From Magnaporthiopsis rhizophila (Eukaryota > Ascomycota > Sordariomycetes > Magnaporthales > Magnaporthaceae): a DNA stretch of 64,000 nucleotides. Numbering within the stretch: the first letter of the stretch is position 1; the number at the start of each line of letters is the position of its first letter. Positions 11,688 through 23,879 of this stretch are shown here, one piece after another. The stretch covers positions 148,553 to 212,552 of the forward strand of contig PYSS01000069.1 in the NCBI GenBank assembly GCA_003049465.1, in the 5' to 3' direction. The position numbers and the translations under genes were made by a program. Below the pieces are notes generated by a model, which saw nothing but the letters and a program-made list of their open reading frames with translations, made no database searches and was not told the origin of the DNA.

Positions 11688-12648
11688 TTACTCCTCCTCC
11701 TCCTCCTCCTCGGCAGCCTCGGCCACAGTCATGGCGATACCTGTGAGCGGACGTTAGTGAAACCAGGCATCTTGTGTTGGAGCAGAAGGCAGAAAGAAGA
11801 TGGCGACGTACGGTCCAGATCACGCTGGCCAGCCTGGGTGATGCGGCGGCCACCTTTCTCCTCATCCTGCTCAACGATGCCGATCTTCTCCAGCGACTGC
11901 ATGACCTTGCGGTCGACGCTGCCCGAAGCATCAACGTGGTGCGAGGGGCGGCTGCCGCGGTTCTTGGCAGTGCCGTGGACCTTGCGGAGGCGGCCGACTC
12001 CAACCGTCTTTCGGAGGTAGACGTGACGGGCGACCGAGGCGGCACGGACGTAGAACCAGTCAATGTCCTGGGGAGGCATCTCCTTGGCAAGGCCGGTCTT
12101 GACGGTGTCGACCCAACCTAAGCGTCACGAGTAGCGAGACATGTCAGCACAAAAGTCGCGACCACCAGGGAATGGTCAAACAGCCGAACTGAATCGCTGT
12201 AGCGGGAGGGCGTTAGTTACCAGGAATGGGCAGCTTGCCCTGGCGCTTCAGGAAGGCAGCATAGGCCTTGATGAACTCGTGCGCCTGTACGCAGAAACAA
12301 AGACCAGCATATTAGCAAGATTCCGTCGTCAGAAGTCTTTCGACTCCCTCACGCCTGCTCCCAATGCTGTTTTCTTCTGTGCTGCTCTTGAACGGTCCTG
12401 TACGCTCTCTTCGTGTCCTCGCTCCGTCCTCCCCTGCCACCGACTACCGGCAATTGGTAGCTGCTGCTAGACAGCCCGCATTCTGTTCACAACGGTGGCG
12501 GCAAGCGGTTGGTGTTGTGGGGAAGGAGGGGAGGATTTTCGAGTCGCAAGGTCCGACGTTGTCGAGGCGCATCTTTCGTCTCGCGACTGGCTCACGGGAG
12601 ATCAGAATGACCTACATCAACGTCGCGAACAGAGACTCCGCCAGCCAT
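11688..12648 (-). CDS. RPS19: 40S ribosomal protein S19
   Basis: Structural protein of the small cytoplasmic ribosomal subunit (eS19), needed for 18S rRNA 3' maturation. Four exons: 12648-12616 (MAGGVSVRDVD), 12284-12221, 12117-11812, 11740-11688; 151 aa. The introns are 331, 103 and 71 nt; the long first intron directly after the start region is usual for fungal ribosomal protein genes. Each junction restores the family sequence: VRDVD-AHEFIKAYAAFLK, then KLPIPG-WVDTVKTG, then QRDLDR-IAMTV. The core KEMPPQDIDWFYVRAAS and the HHVDASGS and LEKIGIVE stretches identify S19. The protein ends in an acidic tail of six Glu encoded by a GAG run (11691-11711 on the plus strand). A T-rich tract upstream of the start (about 12760-12775) is common in such promoters. 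Length matches the family. Confidence 0.95.
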
Positions 12649-13692
12649 TTTTGCGCCGGTTTCGGGGTTAAAGGAGAGGTGGAGGAGTTGTCGTGGGTTT
12701 GACGCTGGGCGGCGGTTGTTGTCTGTTGTCGGACGGGTGCAAACCAAAGTGAGCCTCGCCTTTTTTTTTTTTTTCTTTGCGCAGTTTGAGGGGTTGAATT
12801 CATCCCTGCATTCCTATTCCAGCCTTAGGGTTGCGACCCTGAGTGGGGCGGCAGGTATTGGTGTGCCTCATGTGGCTTGATTGGCTACCTAAGCCATAGC
12901 AGGGCCAAAGTCGGATGCTTGGAGCCGACAAGGTTTGCGTCGCGCAGCCACAGGCGGGTGGCTCGCCACACCTGGGCAGCACTTGGCGGACAGGGGACCT
13001 GATTGAAAGCCTCGGCATACAGGTTTACTTGCGTTTTGGGTGGGCATGCTACCTAGCCCCAGCAATCCAGACCGATTTTTAGCCCAGCAATGATGTTTAT
13101 GCCAGTGATTGACCTAGACTGCCCGTGCTTAAGGTTTGAGAATTTGCGGCTTATAGACTCGGGCACATCGGCGACTTTCTGTGCCAAAAGCCCGCCGCCG
13201 CCGGCTGGGCCCAGGCCGTTGGCGGGAGATTGAATGCCCAGCACGGTGGATTCGCTGATTCAATGCCAGATTGCCATGCCCCAGCCAACCCCGACATGCC
13301 GACACTTTTACCCGACTCCAGGGGGAACCAGGGGCCGGCAGCTCGGGTAAGTCAGGGCCCCGCTTGCCGCGACTGTGGCATCCTCTTGGCCAGAGGAGAG
13401 GAGGAGGCTCTTTATAGTCTTCGGACGACGCGCTTTTGATGCTAACCGGGAGGATCGAGTCTTCCTCTGCTGCCTGCTTGCGTGCCTACCTGGATAACTG
13501 TATTACCCTTCTCTCGTGTTCTACTGATTTTCGCATTGTAGTCCTGTCCGATCCCGGTCTTGAGCACCGACCAATTGTAGAGCATTGTCGTGTCGCCAAC
13601 CTCGCAGAACAAAACAAGCCACGTTCTTTGTTTGAGCAGGCTGCCCACACCCGCGCCGTCACGTGTACGCCGGCGCCGACAGAAGCAACACA
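12649..13692. other. Divergent promoter region
   Basis: Lies between the divergently read RPS19 and acyl-CoA synthetase genes. A T15 tract lies near 12760. No credible ORF. Confidence 0.55.
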
Positions 13693-15846
13693 ATGGCTCT
13701 CAGTATGGAATCCTCTCCGGGCAGTATTCCAATACGCAAGAATATGTTTGCTGACCTGTATATCTCGCCCCAGATGCTGTTGCTGTCGCGGGCGCCGCCG
13801 CAACCACGGCCGGCCTCGCCTATCTGGACGCCAAGTTTCATGTCCGCAAAGATCTCAGGGTCATACTTGGCCGTCGGAGGCAGATAAAATACCTCGAGCA
13901 GGCCCGTAAGTACTTGTTTGCCGCGAGAATGTCCAGCATTCATGGATGTGCAAGGACCCACCTTGAGAGCAGCCGGCTAACCAAGTCTCATAACCTGCTT
14001 TCCGACTTTGTGCGCAACAGTCAAGGCTGATCGACTTTCACCGTACTATCTCGTCGAGGAGGTCGTTAGGCAAAGACCGGACGAGGAGGCCATCTGGTCC
14101 CGGGCAGGCTGCTACACATGGAAGGCATTCTACGACCGCGTCAGCCAGTTCGCCCAGTGGTTCCTGGCGCAGGGTGTCAAGCAGAAGGACCTGGTCGCCA
14201 TCTTCATGGGCAACTCGCCCGAGTTCGTCATGGTCTGGGTCGCCCTCCTCGCCATAGGCGCGGCGCCGGCCATGATCAACCACAACCTGGCGTCGCAGCC
14301 GCTGGTGCACTGTCTCAAGGTCAGCACCGCCAAGCTGATGCTGGTGGATGTGGCGCCGGCCACGGAGAAGAACGTTATCGATATACAGCCCGACCTGGAC
14401 GCCATGGGGGTGCGCGCCGTGAAGCTGGACGACGTGCGCGCCGACATCTTCAGCTTGGAGCCCGTCAGGCCCGGCGACGAGCACCGGGCCGGCACCAAGC
14501 CCAACTGGCCGTTTGGGCTGTTCTACACGAGCGGCACCACGGGCCTGCCCAAGGCCTGCCTGTTCCCCATCGCGGCCGGCTTCTACAACGGGGTCGGGTC
14601 CATGGCGGGCATGAACCACGTGGACCGGCCGGGCGAGCGCTACTACGACTGCATGCCCTACTACCACGGCACGGGCGGGCTCAGCATGATGACGCAGATC
14701 ATGAACGGCACGACGCTGTGCGTGTCGCCCAAGTTCAGCGTCTCGCGCTTCTGGGACGAAGTGCGCGAGTCCCGGGCCACGTACTTTGTCTACGTCGGCG
14801 AGACGCTACGCTACCTGCTGGCGGCGCCCGAGTCACCGCGCGACAAGGAGCACAATGTGCACACCATCTACGGCAACGGCCTGCGGCCCGACGTGTGGAA
14901 GCGGTTCCGCGACCGGTTCGGCATCCAGCGCATCCACGAGTTCTTCAACAGCACCGAGGGCATGTTCCCGCTCGACAACCCGTGCGGTGGCGACTTCTTT
15001 GCCCACTCGGTCGGCCACCACGGCCTGATCAACCGCTGGAGGTACCACAACTCGTACGTGCCCGTCGCCATCGACACCGAGACGGGCGAGATCGCGAGGC
15101 ACCCCAAGACCGGGTTCGCGTACCGCGTGCCCTACGAGGAGGGAGGCGAGATCCTCATCCGGATGCCGGGCGACAGGCCGTTTGGCGGCTACTTCAACAA
15201 CCCCGAGGCGACTGAGAAGAAGTACGTACGGGATGTGTTTGCCAAGGGAGACTGGTTCTATCGTACCGGCGATGCGCTGCGGCGTGATCCAGATGGGAGG
15301 TGGTACTTTCTGGACCGGTAAGTTTTCTTTTCCCTCCTCCTCATTTCCCGCTCCGATTGCGCTTCTGTTTGCTGACCGATGAACGTCTCTCGTCTGCCCT
15401 GCAGTCTTGGCGACACCTTCCGCTGGAAGGGTGAGAACGTGTCGACGGCTGAGGTCGGCGAGGTGTTGGGCAAGTTCCCCGGCATCGTCGAGGCCAACGT
15501 GTACGGCGTGCAGCTCCCCGGGCACGACGGCCGGGCTGGGGCGGCGGCCATCTACATAGAGCCCGAGAAGCGGGCGTCGTTCGACTACGCGGGCCTGCTG
15601 GCTCACGCACGGCAGCACCTGCCCAAGTACGCGGTGCCCATCTTCCTGCGCCACATGGCCGCCATCTCGGCGTCGCACAACAACAAGCAGAACAAGATGC
15701 CGCTCAAGCAGGAGGGCGTCGACCCGGACAAGGTCAAGGCCGGCGACGACATCTGGTGGATTGAGGGCCTGGGCAAGGGCAAGACTTATGTGCCCTTCAC
15801 CCGGGATGACTGGAACTCGATAAGCGCTGGCAAGGCAAAGCTCTGA
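13693..15846 (+). CDS. FATP/FAT1-like very-long-chain acyl-CoA synthetase
   Basis: Adenylate-forming enzyme that activates long or very-long-chain fatty acids to CoA thioesters, usually on the ER, peroxisome or lipid droplet. Exons 13693-13702, 13774-13905, 14021-15317, 15405-15846; 626 aa. The first exon is only 10 nt (MAL plus one base). The 71-nt intron after it (branch GCTGACC, CCCCAG) opens an Ala-rich hydrophobic N-terminus followed by AYLDAKFHVRKDL, typical of fungal members. The ATP/AMP signature YTSGTTGLPKA is at about residue 215, and the FATP signature WYFLDRLGDTFRWKGENVS is restored across the last intron (15318-15404). The C-terminus holds the KNKMPLKQEG region with the late lysine of the family. 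It differs from ordinary Faa-type synthetases in having the FATP motif. CefD1-like beta-lactam or toxin-pathway homologues share this fold, so the substrate is open. Confidence 0.9.
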
Positions 15847-16403
15847 GCTGGTGATGGTGCCCCCTTTTGCTGTGTCCTTTTGTCAGGTGCGGAAATTGCA
15901 TTGGTGTGTTGGAGGGTAGCGGCTTTGTAGGAAAAGAGTGGTTGAAGATCACTGTAGACAGTCGATTCCATATGTTAAGATAGCATGTTTTTTCAAATCC
16001 AAAAAGACGTTGATCCGAACCCAGCGGCATTCAGTGTATTGTGCATTTAGACTTTGATAGCGTGCGTCTTCTGGCCAAGGCGGAACCCATATAAAAAGGC
16101 GTTCCGGGTGGACGCTTGTGACCTCCGCATCTTGGCATTCCGTCTTGTGCATGAGCCGATAGATGCATCTAGCTCCTTCCCCGCACTCAGTCTAGATCTG
16201 GCTCGCCGCCCGACAGTCACATTCCAATGGTCACTGTCTCTCAATATTCCCCAAAAAGTTACCGTGTTGTATTGTCTCACCCTTCCAGGATCACACGTTA
16301 GAAAGGAAAAAACGTGGAAGTGTTCGGATGAGAAGCGAGAGATATAACATTCATGATCCTAGGAGGCTAAGAGAATCATACATTTCTCGTACCCGGCACA
16401 ACC
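15847..16403. other. Intergenic
   Basis: 3' flank of the acyl-CoA synthetase and promoter of the M20 hydrolase. ATATAAAAAG near 16090 is a possible TATA element about 310 bp upstream of the next start. No coding sequence recognised. Confidence 0.5.
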
Positions 16404-18094
16404 ATGTTCCCCACGGCTCTCGCCAGAGCACGGTCCGTCCCGCGCAGGACACTACCATCCATATATCTCACATGCACACGTCAGTTCCACGCCTCACGAT
16501 GGCTGCAAGCGGTCCGGACGGTCGACATGACCGAGGAGGATCTCGGCGCGCTCAGGGTCAACCAAGACCGGCTGATGAAGACGCTCCACGAAACATGTGC
16601 GTGGGGGACGGGCGAACGGTGGGGAAGGCAAGTCAAGCGTGTTCTATATAAATATCTATCGTCTTCATATACCGGACATATGCTCGAAACGATACTAGGC
16701 TTTGCTGGCTGTAGATGGAGACCGACCAGCTGAGACAAAACGGACCCAGCGGCCCAAACGAGACGGGCATGTCCCGCCTGGCGCTGTCAGACTCGGACAA
16801 GCAGGCGCGGGACTGGTTTGCCGAAACTACGGCAGCCCTAGGCTGCACGCTGACGGTCGACACCATGGGTAACATGTTCGCCGTCAGGCCGGGCCGGCGG
16901 CGTGGACCGCCCCCAACCTTTGCCGGCTCGCACCTCGACACGCAGCCGAGCGGTGGCCGGTACGACGGGATTCTGGGGATCCTGGCCGGCGTGGAGGTGC
17001 TGCGTGTGCTGGAAGAGCGCGGCATCGAGACCGAACACGCCGTCGGGGTGGTCAACTGGACCAACGAGGAGGGCGCCAGATTCCCGGTCAGCATGGTCGC
17101 TTCGGGTGTCTGGGCCGGCGAGATCGGGCTGGAGCACGTGCACGGCCTGCGCGAAGTCGGCGGCGGCTCCGGCACCATGAGGTCGGAGCTCGAACGTATC
17201 GGGTACTTGGGGTCCACGCCGGCCAGCTACGAGTCCGTCCCGATGGGCGCGCACTTTGAGCTGCACATCGAGCAGGGGCCGGTACTCGAGGCCCACGGGC
17301 AGAAGATCGGGGTGGTGCAGGGGGTGCAGGCCTACAGGTGGTTCACGGTTGAGGTGCAGGGGAGAGGTGAGTCTGTCTGGTCCCAGGCAGTTTTTTGTTG
17401 CACTCAAAACAGGCACAATAACGCTTTAATAACAGACGCGCACACGGGCACGACGCCGCTTTCGAACCGGGCCGACGCCCTCCTGCTGGCGGCGCGCTGC
17501 ATCAGCCACTCGCACGTGCTGGCCACGTCGCACGGCGCCCTCGCCTCGACGGGCATCCTGACGCTAGAGCCGGGGTCCGTCAACACGGTCCCGGGCCGCG
17601 TGCGCTTCAGCCTCGACATCCGGGCATCGCACGACGCGATGCTGGACGCGCTCGAGGCGAGCCTCAAGGCCGACTTCGCCTCGCTTGCGGCCGGAGTGGC
17701 GCCCACGACCAACCCGTCGGCGCTGGCGGGCTCGACGCCCGGCTTGGCGGCGGCGGCGGGGACGAACGTGTCGTGGCAGACAGACAGCGTGTCCCCCGCG
17801 ACGGCGTTCGACGCGGACTGCATCGAGACGGTGCGGCGGGCGGCGGTATCGGTGCTGGGCGGCAAGACGCAGCAGCAGCTGGTGCGCGACATGACGAGCG
17901 GCGCGGGCCACGACACAGTCTACGCGAGCCGGCGGTGTCCGGCCAGCATGATCTTTGTGCCCTGCCGCGGCGGGGTTAGCCACAACCCAGAAGAGTTCGC
18001 GACGGACGAGGACTGCGCGCTCGGAGCGGCGGTGCTGCTGCAGAGCGTGCTGCGCTTCGACCGGCTGCGGGCGATGGGACGGGTGAGCGGCTAG
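16404..18094 (+). CDS. Beta-ureidopropionase / N-carbamoyl-L-amino-acid hydrolase (M20 family)
   Basis: Metal-dependent amidohydrolase that removes carbamoyl groups from N-carbamoyl amino acids or beta-ureidopropionate (the Pyd3-type step of pyrimidine catabolism). Exons 16404-16627, 16750-17366, 17436-18094; 499 aa. Metal-site motifs: GSHLDTQPSGGRYDG, NWTNEEGARFP, HFELHIEQGPVLE and GAGHD near the end. The second intron (GTGAGT...AACAG) restores GR-DAHTGTTPLS. The first junction is best explained by a GC-AG intron, AG|GCAAGT at 16628 to CCCAG at 16749. It gives ERWGSGPNETGMSRL, matching the family's HRYGSxPTETGMARL, while canonical GT donors nearby give a worse join. The first 40 residues are Arg/Ser-rich and lack acids (RQFHASRW), resembling a mitochondrial presequence; a second Met follows at MTEEDLG. 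Allantoate amidohydrolase is a related alternative. Confidence 0.87.
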
Positions 18095-19501
18095 GCTGAT
18101 TCAAGGTTCATATACCGTCAGTGGAGTCTCTAATCTGCCGTGTCCCTGGTGGGGGTGAGGAAACTGCCGTGCTATTCCCCTGGTCGGCCGATATCCAGTA
18201 GGAAACCCCTGCACGGGCATCAGCCATCCATCCACCTGTCAATGGCCCGATGCCCGCATGGAAAGCTCCACGATGCAAAACGTTGATTAGTAACATGGAC
18301 ACCTCGTGACGGGCACCCCAACAAAAGAAAGAGTCATAATCGAATAACCCAATGTTTGGCTGGCGAGAGTGGTGTCGTGACCTGGGCTGCCACTAGCTCC
18401 CCTTGGTCTTTTTGGTGTCATCATTACCCCCAACCCAGCTCCTCCAATCCTGGTCGTCGGAGACCCCCAAAACTGAAGCTCCGACCGACACCGGAGCTGG
18501 AGTTGAACAATTAGGTTTGCTGCCGTGGTAGTGTGCCCCCAGCCTGCCGGAGGACGGTGTGGTGGCATGGGATGGGACAAAAGGACTGGCATTAGCTTCG
18601 CATGAGAAATATACGGATTGGATGCTCCTCGCTCTGGCTTGTTTTTCACCAGTTCTGTGCACCCTCTTAGGATCATGAATGTTATTCGTCCCCGCTTCCT
18701 ATCCAAGCCATTTTCCCATACCGGAATAAGATTTTTTTCCCCTTGCAAGACGAAGAAGTTAGTTTGGATGGAAATAACACCATAATCCTGGAAGGGCCTG
18801 GTGGCAGCCAAACAGCTTCCCGGCTTCTCAGCTGGTAGCCACGGACATGTGCATTTTTTCCCTCGTTCGTTTTTTACCTTTTCGCAAGGTGACAAGCGAG
18901 AGTATGAGCCGGACCATGAACCTGGAACTTGGGCTGGAAATCGGGCAGGCAGCTTGTAACGACCGAATCAAAATGGAGGATGTCACGTCCTGGATCACAT
19001 TTGGATAATGAGATTGTTACGGTGCTCTGTTTGACCGCCTTGTTTGTCCACCTTTGCTCCGGTCCGTGTACCCTCGTTGCCCGTGAAAAAGAGCAAAAAC
19101 GGAACGCAGATGGCTGGACAACCACGCAGCGCGAGCGTGCACAACGAACCACCCGAACCCAGGCGCCTATCAGAGTTGTCGCATCAAGCTCGCACGGGCT
19201 CGGGTAGATTGTTTCCGAAGCTAACACAAGCTCATGACCGGATGAGAACAGCAAAGAGAAGGAGATATCGGATAATCCGGAACATCGGGCAGGGGCTCCG
19301 TGGACAGGACAAAAAGCTGCCTACCGCCCGCTCACCTGCTTACTGTAGACTTTGTTTCGCCCACATCACCAAGTCTTGGCTGCGCCGCTTTTGAATCCAT
19401 ACGTTGACCGAACATCGCATATTCCACCCACACTTGGCGAGCGAGGGAGACCCGCCAAGCAAGAGAAAAAGGCACCACCTACCTCATCGGGCCGCAATCT
19501 A
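18095..19501. other. Intergenic
   Basis: No credible coding sequence. A 202-codon minus-strand frame (18287-18895) lacks a proper start and has no family character. The last 130 bases upstream of 19502 are open in frame with the next gene but contain no ATG, so they are treated as its leader. Confidence 0.5.
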
Positions 19502-20914
19502 ATGGCTGCAGTAATAGCGTCGCCGGTGCCGCCGACCGCTCCTGCGGGCGCAGGCGCGGTCAAGGGCCCGCTGGCGCGCGAGAGCACATCTTCAGGCACA
19601 TCCAACGAAGCACTAGTCTTGGACGAGAAGCGAGGCGGCGTCAAGCAACAGAAGCGCAGGAGCTTCCTTGGCCTGGGCAAGCCCACCACTAACACTCTCG
19701 CCGTGGCCGACGACACACCGGCCTCCAAGTCGAAGCGCAGAAGCCAGGATGCCCTGGTGACGGCAGCGAGGCGAGGGAACACGTCGGCGGCGCCGAGCCG
19801 GGCCAAGACATTCTGGCGGGCGGCGCGCGAGCTGTACAAGCTGGACCAGGCCCAGGTGGACGCCTTTATGGACTCGTACGTCATATACAGCCTCGACTGG
19901 TCCGACGAGGACGCGATGCGCCGCGCCCTAGGCCCGGACTTCCAGCGCCGCGTCGGCGACTGCCTGCGAGCCTACTACGGTGTTCTCAACCACCTGTGTG
20001 CCCTGGGCGACGTCGAGAAGATGTACATTCCGCCCCTGATGGACAAGGCGCTATCGGTGCGGGAGAACCAGCTCGCGTACGAGGAGTCCATCGCGAAGGA
20101 CCTCGGCCTCAAGCCGGGCGACCGCGTGCTGGATCTCGGCTGCGGGCGGGGGCGCGTCGCCGCCCACATGGCGACGCTGGTGCCGGGGATACGAGTGACG
20201 GGACTCAACATCGACCCGAACCAACTGGCGCAGGCGCGGGCTTTCAACGTGACGGAGCTGGGACTGCCCAACGACTTCGTCGAGCACGATTTCAACGAGC
20301 TGCCCCTACCTTTCGCCGACGATTCCATGGATGCCTTTTACCAGATCCAGGCGCTCAGCTTGTGCCGCGACCACAAGAGCCTGTTCACCGAGCTGTACCG
20401 GGTGCTGCGGCCAGGGGCGCGGTTGTCAATCCTCGACTGGGTCAGCCTGCCGGCCTACGACGCGGCGAACCCGGAGCACGCCGAGCTGATGCGGCGCGTC
20501 AAGCCGCTGATCGGGGCCGTGGGCACGCCGACGCCGGCCAGCATGGAGACGGCGCTGCGTGAAGCCGGGTTCGAGGTGGTGCGGTCGGATAACGCAAGCG
20601 TCGACGGCCTGCAGGCGCCGCTGATCGACAATGTCGACGTGTACTTTAGATCGCTGCGCAAGCTGATCCTGGGACTCGTACGGGCCAAGGTGCTGCCGCC
20701 GCACCTCAAGACGCTGATGAACCGGCTGTGCCTCGACGGGCAGGCCTTTGTCGAGATGGACAATCGGCGCCTGACGACCACAAGCCACCGCATCATTGCG
20801 CAGAAACCTGCAGCGCCAGCAGCCGTAGCACCCACAATAGCAGCTGCGACACCCACTGCAGCGGAAACTGCAGAACCGGCGCCAACTGCTGCAGCAACAA
20901 CAACAACTGCATAA
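19502..20914 (+). CDS. Sterol 24-C-methyltransferase-like SAM methyltransferase
   Basis: Class I SAM-dependent methyltransferase of 470 aa, intronless. SAM motif I is VLDLGCGRGR at about residue 209, followed by GLNIDPNQLAQAR, and by LPFADDSMDAFYQIQALS in the place of motif II/III. The C-terminal part (TPASMETALREAGFEV, DVYFRSLRKLILG) resembles the sterol-MT C-terminal region. The enzyme is Erg6-like but lacks the aromatic YEYGWG motif of true Erg6, so it is more likely a fungal Erg6 paralogue with unknown lipid or sterol substrate. The first 120 residues are Ala/Ser/Lys-rich and probably disordered. The last 35 are an Ala/Thr/Pro low-complexity tail. Start is the first ATG in the frame; earlier codons are open but begin only with TTG. 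Confidence 0.8.
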   Translation: MAAVIASPVPPTAPAGAGAVKGPLARESTSSGTSNEALVLDEKRGGVKQQKRRSFLGLGKPTTNTLAVADDTPASKSKRRSQDALVTAARRGNTSAAPSRAKTFWRAARELYKLDQAQVDAFMDSYVIYSLDWSDEDAMRRALGPDFQRRVGDCLRAYYGVLNHLCALGDVEKMYIPPLMDKALSVRENQLAYEESIAKDLGLKPGDRVLDLGCGRGRVAAHMATLVPGIRVTGLNIDPNQLAQARAFNVTELGLPNDFVEHDFNELPLPFADDSMDAFYQIQALSLCRDHKSLFTELYRVLRPGARLSILDWVSLPAYDAANPEHAELMRRVKPLIGAVGTPTPASMETALREAGFEVVRSDNASVDGLQAPLIDNVDVYFRSLRKLILGLVRAKVLPPHLKTLMNRLCLDGQAFVEMDNRRLTTTSHRIIAQKPAAPAAVAPTIAAATPTAAETAEPAPTAAATTTTA

Positions 20915-23879
20915 CAACCTCAACCACCAACGACGCGCAAGGGTGGTGAGATGCCTAGCCGAGGCTGAAAAACTAGGCAGAGAAGGCTGATGTGATGTCA
21001 TGTCGTTGCATTAATGGGGAGGCGGCCACATGCTGGGTGCATGTGAGCAGAGCAGGAGGGAGAGCTTTCCATGTTAGTGGGTAAGAGCGAGTGTTTCGGT
21101 GTAGGTGGTGTGGAGGGATGATGGATTTTAATGCCGAGGGGCTTGGTGTCAGAGCTGGGCTGTCCGCTTCTACATCCTTCCATTCCTCCCCAACATAACA
21201 TTTGATCATAGCAATGCAATCCAGGAAAACATCCACGGAAAAATCTGACAAGAGCCCCGCCTGCGACGTGTCGTCACAAATGCCGTTCTCGTATGGCGGG
21301 TACTGGCCCCGGAGAGGAGTCAACTGCCAGTGCATGATGCTGCCCACAGCCTATCTTTCATGACTGGCCTGCTCGGTCTTACACGGGTTGCTTATTGGCC
21401 TCGCCGTATTCTGTTTTTTTTTTCTTTTTCTTCCTCCATGTGGGCCACCACGGAAGAATTATCATAAACGAGATTTGGTGGCTCGTTGAAAGAAGCGGTC
21501 GGGCTCGCAGAAATCCTCCTCGCGAGGTCGGTCCGAACGAAATCGCACTCTCTTGGCTGGACTGCACTACACTGCACGCTCGAGGTCTTGCGCTCGTGCC
21601 TGGCCGCATGAAGACTAGGTATCTGCACCTCCATCTTGGCGGCCCAGGGACAGACGCGGTCTGTGGGTTTTCTGCCTTGGCGGTTGGCAGCAAAAAAAGA
21701 AAAATGAAGAAAAAAAAAAAATCATCACCATTGAGCTCCGCAGCGGTCCCAATCAGAGAGGCCAAGAGGTGAAACAGGCGCCGACCCAACACCGCGTTTA
21801 CGCCGTCCCGACCTGCAAATTAAACTTAAATTATGTAAAGCCGACGGCAGAGTGCGGGCACAGCCAAGATGCTCATTTTTCCAGTTGGTCTGGGTGAGCA
21901 CCCACCAACCTCTAGGTACGCACCGTGCCGAGCCTCCGGTGCCCCTCAGTGCTCAGTGTCAATTGCTGGGAGGCTCCAGGTGGGCACCAGCCGAACTTCC
22001 CGCGTGGGCATCCAATAAGCCGCAAAACTCGGTAGCGTCCGGAGACGACGATCCAAGCAAAAATAGGAAACAACATGAGATGAGGGCTGATGCAACTGTC
22101 CATCAAAACTCGTGCCCGCATCGACCACATCACCACACATCATGTTTTTTTTCCGCTCACGCAATCTTCAGCCCTCACCAAACCAGGGTTGTTGCGTCAG
22201 AGTGGCTTAGGGGCTGACCCGATGGAGGTTAGGGTGCAGGCTGAAAAACCCAATAGCATCATGTGCATGCGCAGAAAGCAGGAAAACGACAGCACAAATC
22301 GGCGCGTGCCCCGGCTCTCTGCTCCTTCCATCTCCCAACCCCCCCATGTATGTCTCTTATCTCGGCCACTCCAGGCGGTCCGATTCGCGCGACACTGTGT
22401 CAGCCACCACAGCTGAACAACCCGTTTTCTTCCCGACCGCAGAACAAGCTTAAGTGTGGAACCCGAGAAGAACCCGAGGAACCGCAAGGAGGGGATGGAG
22501 CCATCATGGGTTCGGAAATCACGGAGTCCAGGTTGCCAGGCTGCTTAGGCTGCGGCCAACGGTGCGAATGAGGGAAGCGTGATGCGATGCCACGAGAACG
22601 GCTTCCCCTTGCCATCCCTAAAACGTCCTGGCTACTTTCCAACCCCACGCACTAATGTGCTACTTATTCCCTTTCAGCCCGCCAAGGAATCCCGCGTGCG
22701 GGTCTCTTTTTTGTTCATCGGCGCCACCATTATGGGCTCATAGCTCTTGGCCTTCGCCAAGACGCTTCTGCTTGCTGTACCTTGGGCACAAAACCTCGTA
22801 TTTGCCACTGGCGCCTGCTGCAGGTTTTGGCCGCATGCTCCAGCTCTCTGCGTGCGTTTTGCTGATGAATACGGCCTGGTGCATGCAGCAGCCTGCATGG
22901 GAGAGGGCAGCTCACTCATCGGAGCAGCGGAGATTTGCATACACACTTCTGCGGCCGCCATGTTCATCTGCCCAGTCGCGGCTCGCCGGGCTGTGCTCAG
23001 CTCGCCAAGCCCCGCAAACGGCCTGCTGCAGAGTCACCATGCCCTTCACAAAGAACCAGGGACTGATGCGGCTGTAGGAGGGGATACCCAGTATTTTGCA
23101 GGCAACCACCATATGTCCAGGATGTACGTCCCATGGCCCTAGAGTCACCCTAGATCAGTTAGTGCCCGATGGGTGAGGAGTGGAGAAGGTGAAAAAGGAT
23201 TGAAAAAAGAAGCAGAAAAAAGTAAAATGAAGAAACAAGGCACAAGTGGCAAGATAGGTCAGTATGGGGAAAGAAAGCAGAATATCACCCGCATGTCAGG
23301 AACTGACCGGTTCTGGCTGGCCTCGCTACGAGCAGCGGGAAACTCACACTGTCCCTAGGGCGGCATTGGATCCTAGACGATGGAAGTCATGATACCGGGG
23401 GGCCCTACCACCACGCCCTCCGGCAGTGACAGACAGGCAGCCAGCCTTTCTCACCCCAGCCCGGTTTTGTTACCATCCCCATGTGGGCAGGTATCGCGAC
23501 GCCCCCCCCTGCCCACCACCCCTACGCCGCCTTTTTCGCACCCTTCTCCACCGGCAAGCATCTCCTGAGGTCTGACCTCCTTTGATGGACACGCTCGTGA
23601 GCCTTGTGCCCGGTCTTGGGCCGCGAGAGGAGGGGAGGAGGGGGTGGACGAAGAAGTATAAAAGGGGACTGAGCATCTTCCTCCAGCACACGCTTGGGAC
23701 GTTTGGTCTCCTCACCACCCGCCGCTCGCTCTCCTTTTCCACCATCCACCTCCTTAGTCTCTCCCCGTTCTCGGGTCTTGTAGAGACATATAATCGTTAG
23801 TGGAAGTCTTCGCCGCAACGTGTCTGTGTCAACCCTCGTTTGTCTTTGGCGCCGCAAAACAACTCCATCATACTTCAAG
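20915..23879. other. Long intergenic region
   Basis: About 3 kb with only short, overlapping frames on both strands and no family signal. Homopolymer runs: T about 21414-21430 and A about 21710-21722. The last 300 bp form a CT-rich promoter with a TATA box (separate entry). I see no RNA gene. Confidence 0.5.
23657..23664 (+). promoter_or_regulatory. TATA box of the chitin deacetylase gene
   Basis: TATAAAAG about 220 bp upstream of the start, preceded by C-rich and G-rich stretches. The position allows a 5' UTR of nearly 200 nt. Role inferred from sequence and location. Confidence 0.5.

Noticed and set aside
14118..15215. 365-codon plus-strand frame
   Set aside because: Alternative frame of the acyl-CoA synthetase, low-complexity Arg/Gly/His.
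18287..18895. 202-codon minus-strand frame
   Set aside because: Starts with TTG, no conserved motif, no splice context.
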